Positions 55,850 through 64,000 of a stretch of 64,000 nucleotides of DNA are shown piece by piece. The stretch covers positions 118,867,548-118,931,547 of the forward strand of contig OW240917.1 of the NCBI GenBank assembly GCA_933207985.1, given 5' to 3'. The position numbers and the translations under genes are program-made. The number at the start of each line of letters is the position of its first letter. Position 1 is the stretch's first letter. This DNA is from Pelobates cultripes. Lineage: Eukaryota > Chordata > Amphibia > Anura > Pelobatidae. Below the pieces are notes generated by a model. That model ran no database searches, had not been told where the DNA came from, and saw only the letters and a list, made by a program, of their open reading frames with translations.

Positions 55850-56455
55850 GCTGTTGCTGGCTGGGGACTCCTGTGCTGCTGGCTTCTTTGCTGGCGGAAG
55901 AATACGGCTCATGTGCTGCTGGGGGGTTCTTGTGCAGCTGTGGGGCCCTGTGTTGCTGGGGTGGTGGAGTGGGGGCCCTGTGCTGCCATGGGGGGGAGAG
56001 AGTGTAGGCTTCTGTGCTGCTCGGGGGGGATTGGGGGCTCCTGTGCTACTGAGGTGGTAGTGGGGGTTCCTGTGCTGCTGCTGCTGGGCTCAAGGGCTCC
56101 TGGGGGGCTCCTGTGCTGTTGGGGGTGGGAGTAGTGGGCTCCTGTGCTGCTGGGGTCAGGGGGGGGGGCTTCTGTGCTGCTAAAGGGGGAGTTGGAGCTC
56201 CTGTGTTGCTGTGGGGGGAGGGAGAGTGGGGGCTTCTGTGCTTCTGTAGGGGGCCCTGTGCTGCTAAGTGGAGGAGGAGTGGGGGCTCCTGTGCTGCTAA
56301 GGGGCAAATGAGGGCTTCCAGTGCTGGTGGGGAATGGGGGCTACTGTGCTGCTGGGGGAGTGGGAGCCTGGTGCTGCTGGGAGTGGGAAATCCAGTGCTA
56401 CTGGGGAGGGCTCCAGTGCTGCTGGGGGGGGGGGCTCCTGTGCTGCTGTGTTAAC
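55850..56455. repeat. G-rich minisatellite (ctcctgtgctgctgggg)n
   Basis: About twenty irregular units of 20-35 bp built on gctcctgtgctgctgggg with poly-G expansions (up to ten G near 56160). All runs are on the + strand, giving strong G/C skew and potential G-quadruplexes. Frames on both strands remain open because units lack stops; none has coding support. Confidence 0.9.
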
Positions 56456-58077
56456 TTGTGATGAGCGTAGGACATGTAAATAGAATAAATGGTGTGCATA
56501 GGAGAAGAACATATCTGTCAACTAAGGCAGGTCTGATATTGGGTAGGTTGGGTATAACTAACAGATGGGGTTGACCATGATGCAATTAGCATCATGGATA
56601 AGTCCCACCAAAATCAATGCAGCACTTGTCTATGGCTTGAAATGTCCTAAATTTCCCATTTACTCATGGTGCTTTTTCCCGCAGTCCTCCTGACACATAG
56701 TGACAGACAATGCCAGGCTGCTGGTGATTGGAAGGACAATGGTGCATACTATGTGACTTGGTAGGTCTGAAAGAATGAAACTAGGAGTGGACTGTGTAGC
56801 TTGGGACAACATAGCTGGAAATTAGCTGTGGACAAATCAACATCTAAAGCCTATAGAAGAGCCAGTCAACGTGGTAGGGATAGACAAGACAAATATTTTA
56901 TGTATTATTTTAAGAGAGAGTGCTTGCTGGTATAACATTCTTATTCCATCTGTCCCATGGTACTCCCTCATCAATATTCTAGAAGCATTTTTTACAGTAT
57001 TTGACTCACCACATTCTAATGGTGATGCTCCCTTCTCCCTACCTGCATTTCATAGAAAATAACAGGGTTTATTAATTCTAATAGTGTTGTGCCTGAGAGA
57101 GCAGTTTACAAATCCTAAGGGCACAGACCTCTCACTTATTTTACTGTTCCCTCCTGTCTCGAGTTGCTAAATTCAGAATGGCATGGTCTGGCTTCGTGTC
57201 AGTCAGAGAGGTATTATTAAGTAGCCATTGTAGCCAAGCCTCTAAGACAAGGTCCCTAGGTAACTGACTTAGGTATCCTTCTGGGTAATTCAGTTATGCT
57301 ATTGCATATGTTAGGAATGAATGGGTGCAAATGTTTGGCTTATTATAATAACTATAAGGTAAAGGTTAAATAAGAATCATATGTGATTGTTCGCAAAAAC
57401 TCTGAATTTGGGTATTTGGCTTCTGTTTATCTGTTTCAGCTTCACATTCCTTGCAAATAAATTTGCTCTAATGTGATCACCCTGTTCCAAAAAAAGACAA
57501 TATATTAAAAGTATGTGAATAAGGCTAGATCACAGCATCGTTGAATTTACTGCAGCGGTAATGTTGCTACATGTCAAAATGATTCTGTGAAGCATCTTCT
57601 TAGCATTTTCCCGACAGAAAACAAACATAAAATAATTGAAAAGATCAGTACAGAAGAGAATATTGATGCATCCAGGTGTTTACATACTCTCTGTAATACA
57701 TTGTGTATTCTGTTTGACTTGTTGAAGTGATAGGAAGATGAATTTCTTTATTTTAAGCCAGGCAGAACTACCTTGGGAGCAAATGATTGCAGATACATGT
57801 ATATGTAAAAAAATAAAATAAGATCCGCAGCAAGTTACAAAGTAAACAGAATCTATGGTTATTAATCATGTTTGCTGTGTTGTGCTCTGATACCAGGCCT
57901 GATTAGAATAATGATTTGGTTTCAGAACAGAGTATTAGAAAGAAAGTGTGTCTCTTTGGGATTTTATTGAACTTTAAGTGTAACCTTGACTATTGTTAAG
58001 AAGATCTTCCCAACATCCAAACTACTGCTGGCCAGAATGTGAAGTTCATTTTATAATAGCTGGAGCACATATATAAA

Positions 58078-58260
58078 TTATTATTATTATTATTATTATT
58101 ATTATTTGTAAAGCGCCAACAAATTCTGCAACGCTGTGGATTAACAAAGTAGTTGCAACAAAGCAAGTTAGATGTACAGGAACACAAGGCCCTGGGGGCC
58201 ATTCTAAATGTAGGCATTGTACAATCCAAGAATTCCCTGCTCCTCAGGGGTGGTGCTAAA
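58078..58260 (-). repeat. LINE 3-prime end, minus strand
   Basis: (ATT)n at 58078-58107 is followed by tgtaaagcgccaacaaattc, then tgcaacgctgtgg and acaggaacacaaggccctgg. Read on the minus strand this is a LINE/SINE 3-prime region ending in (AAT)n, matching the tail at 30276-30355 and extending further upstream. Confidence 0.75.
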
Positions 58261-59529
58261 CCACTTTGCAATTCAATATTATATTAAATTAAAACGAATC
58301 ACACTTGGTGCATATACTTGGTTATTGATAACCTGTGGCAATATTGCAGCTTGTGTATGACCTTTTTATTTTTCCTTTACATAACATTGTGTACAGTTAG
58401 ACTTCTAGACAGGCCTCATTGTACAGTTATGGTGCTTTAAATGGAAACGTTGAGCTCCTGGGTGCTCCATATGGATGCAGCAACTGTCTGGCTGTGTAAG
58501 CAAATAACAAAACAAACTACAGACTAAAAGTTAGGACACCTTCAGCTCTTCAAATGTTGTGAAATACATCTACCTTAATGCTTGTAGAGCTATAATGCTA
58601 TAATCTGGCCTAGCACAGGACTAAAGTGAAAAAAACACGAAAATGGAACTGTAGATCACTAGTGGCTTATGTTGTCAAGACAATATACTATTGCCAAATT
58701 ATAATCCCATTGCATGCATTGGATGAGTGTGATCCACTTGTAGGCTATGATGTTAGCAGGAGTCGCAACAAGAAATTTAATTCATTATTTAGTTCTAGCT
58801 TGTGATGTTTAGCCCTTTTTTAGAATTGCTTCTTGGTCGCTTGGACTTGTGGTTGGCAAAGACTGGTTTTTGTGATGTTGAATTTTTGGCATCTGTTTGT
58901 TATAACTGTGTGTTTATTTCAGATAAAAAAGTATCTTCTCTAAAATGTAGTAAACTGTCTTGATAAGTGCTATGTGTCCTTGCATATTGATTACATAACT
59001 TCTTAACAACCTCTATAAAAAGGTTAGTTTAGCAATATACTGTTTGTAGCATGTGTTATTATCAAACACAGAATAATAATACAGTGGAATTAGTAGACAG
59101 ATTAGCATACCTGGTAACAGCTTCTTATAGACTGCACACTTTATTGTGGAAAGGAAATGCAAGGAAGGGTAATGGGAAAAAATAAGAAGATAACAAAACG
59201 GAATATAGTGTAGTATTTTCGTTGCTAGTGATAATTAATAAGAGAAAATAAGTGCACATACACTTTTTTGGAGGTTAGCATCAGCTCCAGATAAATTATA
59301 TAGGTATAATCTTTCTTGTATTCATAATATACGCCTGGGATACACGGTCAAAGTCCAATAATTCAAAAAAAGGTGTTGCATAAATGACACATATGGCTCT
59401 GAAACCAGCTTGTACTAACAAGAGTAGAAATCCATAAACCCCAATTGTAGCCCAGTAAGTCGTCAGCTTTACAGATTCTGTTAACAGAATGTTGTGGTCA
59501 GCTGAAAACTCCATACTCCACATGCCTGT

Positions 59530-59849
59530 ACCCTAAACACTCCTTTTACCCTCACCATAAATGTAACTCCTCCTAAAACTTGATTAAATGCATTGATTCA
59601 ATGCTTTCCTATGGGAAAACTCTAATGTGCATGTGGCACTCGCGGAGAATGTGCATTAGGTTCCCTCATCAACATGACGTCGCGGGAGGAGGAGACGGAG
59701 AGAACCTCGGCACTAGAAAAAGGTAAGTGGAAAAGGGTTTCTCATCTTTTCAACACCAAGGGTAGGGGCAGACTTAAAGAAAAAGGGACAGGGACACTAT
59801 AGCATTAGAAACACGGTTTTGTTTTCCTAATGCTATACTGTTCCTTTAA
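59530..59849. mobile_element. TTAAAGG MITE, left end missing
   Basis: gacactatagcattagaaac, then ggttttgttttcctaatgct and atactgttcctttaa form the standard right-end hairpin and terminus. caatgctttcctatgggaaa at 59599 is another family word. The left end is not recognisable. Confidence 0.7.
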
Positions 59850-60229
59850 ACAAACACTTTCCTCAGTAGCAAATGATGTGGTGATCTAAAGGAGGTGCAT
59901 AGTGTATGGCAACTTAAAACCTAAATATACTGCTGGTTACAGATACAACTGTGACCAGGAATCACAATGTGTTTACATATTAAATTAAGCAATTTTGCAA
60001 TCTGAATTAAGCTCTTCCAAGTTTTCTAAAAAGCACCAACATTTTCATCTGCACAGTTTATTATTTGGGTAAATTAACAATTACTTTCAACAGCACACAT
60101 TGGATATATATGAACAAAAAGTGAAGGTGGTCAGGGCCCTTCTCAAATAACCTTGCAGTCTAAAGGATATGCTTAATATTAAACAAATATATTAGGAATA
60201 TGTTTTGTAGAACAGCATAGGAATCAAAT

Positions 60230-60400
60230 ACATAGAAAAAAGTTACCTGTGTATTTTCCCAAATTCCTATGCACATTTAATAACATTTAATGTTTATTAC
60301 CACCCCAATGGCCATTAAAATGTAAGCTCACCTGTCCCATTAAAGCAAACTTTGTAGGTCAGAGTTTTACGCTAACAATTCACCATGGCACATGTGTACC
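60230..60400. repeat. Relative of the 179-bp insertion at 48927
   Basis: agaaaaaagttacctgtgta, then tcctatgcacatttaa, ccccaatggccat and agctcacctgtccca parallel the insert at 48927-49105 in order and orientation. No target duplication was found. Confidence 0.55.
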
Positions 60401-61289
60401 CTATTAAGGGTTAATACGTGTGTGTGGGTTCATATAAATATATTTTTTTTTTGTCTTATTAGAGATTTTTACTTCTGGCTGAAAGCAACAAGATGAATTG
60501 TTAGTTACTGTGTCCTTGGAAAAATGCACGTTTTGTAACACATTTCACAATGTAAGATTGGTAGGATTGCTGAAATGGTTAATAAAAGTCCCCCCAAAAG
60601 TGAATTTCGATTTTATGCAAAAATATCCAACGTGAAAACAAAAGTGACTTGGATATTTTTTCCAATTCAGCTATTTTGGCACAAAATGTGACATTCAATT
60701 TGAATTCACATCAGTTTCCCAATGTTTCAAATTGTAGTGACAAAAACCTTTCTGTAGTCTTCTGTTTCAGTTGGAATTACTGCGTTTAATGTGAGCTCCC
60801 TCTAGTGGCGCAATGTAAAACTGCCAAGGAAATGTTATGCGATTAGCAATGCTTTGGTACATAGAGGTAATGAAGATTGTGTATCGATTGAACTTTGAGA
60901 ATGCAAGCAATTTTAACACAAAGCACTACTAAATAAAATTGTACGTTCAATCAGTGACATTTGGGACATTTATAAATAAAACATACACTACGGATGCAAT
61001 CTCTATCATTTATCTTCTTGATTGTGGATTTTGTATCAAATGCATAGCTTACATTCTTTCACCCCCACATTGATTAAAGTGTTAGTTTTGTCTATCTCTA
61101 ACTTCTCTTCTCTGAGCCATAATTGCATCATTGTGACTATGTACACTAAGCATGTCAAACGCAAAGGCTAGCAAGGGCCAAATAAACAAGATTTAAGTTT
61201 ATATGGGCCGCAAAAAAACAAAAACTGAAATTTTCATGAAACTTAGGTTTATTTTGAAAAGTACAGTATAAAAAAAAAACCAGCGACCA

Positions 61290-61530
61290 CCTCTACTAAC
61301 CCCCCTGTCCCACGTATACTAAACCCCAGTCCCCCTCGTCTACTAAACCGCTGCCCCACCCTCGTCTACTAAAACGCAGCCCCCCCATGTCTACTAAGTT
61401 CCAGTCCCCACTTGTCTACTAAATCCCAGTCCCCCCTCATTTACTAAATCTCAGCCCCCCCATCTACTAAATCTTATTCCCCCCTTGTCTACTAAAACCC
61501 AGTCCCCACGTCTACTAAACCCCTGCCCAT
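61290..61530. repeat. C-rich minisatellite (gtctactaaaccccagtcccc)n
   Basis: Nine or so units of about 25 bp with variable C runs, each containing tctactaaa(c/t)c. C-rich on the + strand, opposite skew to the array at 55850. Confidence 0.9.
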
Positions 61531-61639
61531 GTTTAAAAAAAATAAATAAAAATTAGCCAACAAGCAGTGTCCAGAGTTCGGCCAATGGCCTGATCTGCAC
61601 CTTTAAAAAAGTGGATCCTCCCTTTACTCCTTGAAACCC

Positions 61640-61880
61640 TCACACACACACACTTACTGATATTCACAAAGAATCACTCAGACACACATATACACTCACA
61701 GACACACACATTCATTGACAGATACACAGGCTCCCTCACAGATACACACTGATACACACAAACTCAATCAATCACACAAACAGCCATACAGCCAGACATA
61801 CACACATACAGACAGCCATACACATACACAGACAGCTATACACACACAGCCATACAGACAGCCATGGACACAGACACCCA
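61640..61880. repeat. CA-rich composite block 4
   Basis: acacacacac, cagccatacagacag and gatacacactgatacac words in irregular order. As at block 3, it borders a skewed minisatellite, here on its left side. Confidence 0.85.
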
Positions 61881-61884
61881 TGCA

Positions 61885-62150
61885 CACATTTCCCCCCAAC
61901 ACTTATTTTTTCTTTATTTAAATCCAATCCATTCCTACCTTTGGGAGAGCTTGGTGGATTTCTTACCTGGGGTCTACTGGGGCTGCTGAGCAGGTGGGCG
62001 TGCAGGCTGGGGGCGGACAGACAGCTCCCTCGCGCGCCGCAGAGTGATGCCGGGAGCTGGAGTGACGTCATATTCTGTCTCCCGGCATCACTGCGGGGAG
62101 CTGAGTAGGGAGAGCTTACACTCAGCGCTCCCTCGCCGCGGTCTCCAGTA
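61885..62150. repeat. GC-rich segment following CA block 4
   Basis: tatttaaatccaatccattc, then cctttgggagagcttgg leads into GC-rich DNA with an inverted pair (tgatgccgggag near 62047; ctcccggcatca near 62080). Block 3 is followed by a similar lead (aatttaaatccacccagg). This suggests one composite element family; unclassified. Confidence 0.45.
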
Positions 62151-63818
62151 GAGCTGCTGTATGAAGTAAATGTGATTATCTGTAAGAGACATTCCAAGCC
62201 AAGGTGGAATTAACGCTCCTATAACAAAGCTCGATATATGTTTCCAATGTATTAACACATTTAGTGTACAACTAATAGCATTAACTCTTCCTCTAATTTT
62301 AGGGTTCAACTCCAGGATAGACATGCCAAACCATAACATTTGCTTTGCTCTAAAGGTTTCTGAAAATAGCTGTATAGATGTGAAATCTAAACTCATGGAA
62401 ACAGAATACTTTCCTTAGGTAATCGTCAAGTCGCCACAAAACATAGAGCGTGCTTTTTTGTTATATGAAGACTAAATTGCATATAATTACGGTCTTTTTT
62501 TAGTGTAGCCAAAAATATGCATTTAGTTACGTTAAGCATTGGTAATACAGCAAATATTTATAAGCATATATTTTATGGGCATATTTCCATAATTTTTGTC
62601 CAAAATTGTGTTTATTTATTACTAGAGCAGCCTATAAAGGGAGCAATGCTGTTTATTGACTGCTTACATGTTTCGATCATCCTCTGTAACTTGTATCAAG
62701 CAGATGCCAGGGGTTATTAGGCTTGCAAGACGTATACTAGTATACTAATGATGGCTTAATTGTAACTAACAGCTGTTCCTTGTCTTGTGTCTATGCCTCT
62801 CCAGCTTTTTCTCATCATAAATGAATTACAAAACAAAGTCCACAAAATAAAATTATATCAACGCTTTTTTAAGGATATACAAAAAGTTAAATATTAATAT
62901 AGTTTAGTTTTATATCCCCTGCTTTAGGTCATGGCATTCTTTGTATTTGTCTGCTATTCCAGACAATCATATGCCCCAATTCTTGCTAATAACCAGCAAA
63001 ACAAAAATAAAAGTTCTGATATTTGATCAAGGATCATTTTCTTGGATCTAATATAACTAGCATGTATAAAACAAACAATATGGGTGGAAGGTCAAAAAAC
63101 CATGATGTTGGATCTGTCTCATTTTGGTGGTTGTCTTATATGTCAATAGTGAGCTGAGAATGAAGAAACAACCACACATCACTCACTGTAGGATGATATT
63201 TTCAACTCAGTAAAGATTTGGGAATGCTAAAAATAAAGAATGCACAAATAAGCATACTAGTGGGCTATGCTGAGTGATGATATCCCTTCTAACCCATCTG
63301 GCACTTACTTTCTGCATTACATTATAATTTATTCTGAGATAATAAATATCTAGAGAGAAGTGTTTTGCTCAATACAAAGAACATTGCTACTGCGTGTTAA
63401 ACACCAGTAAACTGCTTATCATGCTAATATGCCTCGCAACAAACAAGGAAATGACTGGTAAAAGTGCTAATTACATATGCAAAAATACCAGTACTATAAA
63501 AAGAATGCACACTGTATTGTAAGTCTGCTAGCAAGTTCTAAACCTAAATCCTAAATTATTTTTGCCATCTCATTTTTATCACCTGTTTGCAAGTGTCACA
63601 TCCAGGACACTGTATGTCAGTGTTGGCAAAAACTATAAAAAGAACACTCTTATCTTAAAAAGGTATATATTTTCTTAATGCTAGTGTATTCCATTTTTAG
63701 CATAGATTACCTGGCCCTGTTTAAAAAAACTAAAATTTGAAAAAGTCATAAAATGTATCTTATTTAAGACTGATGATCTCTGGTCCTATTACCATGTTTT
63801 TATAGAGAAGCAGTTGCT

Positions 63819-63876
63819 GGGTTGGGTTAGGAGTAGGGTTAGGGTTAATAGTAGTGTTGGGGTTAGGGTAGGGTTC
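63819..63876. repeat. Interstitial telomere-like GGGTTA repeats
   Basis: gggttgggttaggagtaggg, then ttagggttaatagtagtg and ttggggttagggtagggttc: imperfect TTAGGG units over about 58 bp. They stop exactly at the start of a hAT-like end. Confidence 0.75.
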
Positions 63877-63943
63877 GGAAGCATCCAAATGTCCGAAATT
63901 CTTCCTAATTTTCATTCGGACCGAACCGAATTGCACATGTTTA
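63872..63943. mobile_element. hAT-like element end, second copy
   Basis: atccaaatgtccgaaattct, then ttcggaccgaaccgaattgc and the terminus tgcacatgttta match the right end of the 40446-41507 element (cccaaatgtccg, attcggaccgaa, tgcacatgtcta). The rest of the element is absent, apparently replaced by the telomere-like repeat. Confidence 0.75.
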
Positions 63944-64000
63944 GTAAACACCTTCAAACACTGAATGTTTAAAGAAGGATAGAGGTTAGATAGTTTAGTG

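Larger units (their letters stand above)
54924..64000. other. COL25A1 intron downstream of last visible exon
   Basis: No further Gly-X-Y exon was found to the end of the window. It contains CA-rich block 3 with a G-rich array (55390-56455), a LINE tail (58078-58260), a MITE end (59530-59849), a related repeat (60230-60400), a C-rich array with CA-rich block 4 (61290-61880), and a telomere-like patch next to a hAT-like end (63819-63943). Stretches 56460-58070, 58270-59520, 60430-61130 and 62160-63800 show no recognisable element. Confidence 0.6.

Noticed and set aside
55822..56521. Multiple long frames on both strands rich in Cys/Gly or Pro/Ser
   Set aside because: G-rich minisatellite without stops.
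61772..62197. 141-codon minus frame
   Set aside because: Crosses a CA-rich block and a GC-rich repeat; Cys/Val-rich tail is repeat-derived.
62301..62318. Possible collagen-like exon after attttag (GSTPG)
   Set aside because: Reaches a stop at once in the required phase and has no donor.
1..64000. tRNA, rRNA, CRISPR or prokaryotic operon features
   Set aside because: No cloverleaf, ribosomal or spaced-repeat pattern was seen; the split gene and element content are vertebrate.

Overview
The window is vertebrate genomic DNA, most likely from a frog or other amphibian. Short coding exons sit in very long AT-rich introns crowded with MITEs, LINE relics and simple repeats. No bacterial, CRISPR or operon structure is present, and I found no tRNA or rRNA gene. 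The species cannot be named from sequence alone.

The one real gene I can support is COL25A1 (collagen type XXV alpha 1, the CLAC precursor), on the + strand and partial at both ends. Thirteen phase-0 exons between 2214 and 54923 encode 197 codons. Exons 1-2 end the first collagenous domain. Exon 3 (16448-16519) is the non-collagenous NC2 segment with the diagnostic [16 protein letters not shown] core. Exons 4-13 are Gly-X-Y repeats of the second collagenous domain. The order of exon-encoded peptides matches the human protein as I remember it. The signal anchor, NC1, NC3, COL3 and NC4 lie outside the window. Introns range from 158 bp to about 14.0 kb.

Everything else is intronic. (1) A large MITE family with TTAAAGG(G/A) ends has at least a dozen copies. 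The best one (5781-6282) is built from eight consecutive hairpins. (2) A second MITE family begins TTATTCACTAAA. (3) hAT-like elements include a perfect foldback at 38114-38287 and a 1062-bp element at 40446-41507 with internal hairpins. (4) A non-LTR retrotransposon relic of the restriction-like-endonuclease type lies at 10490-12620, a CR1/L2-type LINE C-terminus at 26920-27262 and a Tc1-like relic at 8005-8710. (5) Tandem arrays have 42-bp, about 31-bp and G- or C-rich units, and there are CA-rich blocks. (6) Three loci carry a hammerhead-ribozyme-like core (CTGANGA-like, stem, GAAA). I found no convincing new multi-gene system. The most interesting signals are the hairpin-array MITE, the hammerhead-like cores, the apparently recent hAT foldback, and a candidate alternative COL25A1 exon at 15726-15785.
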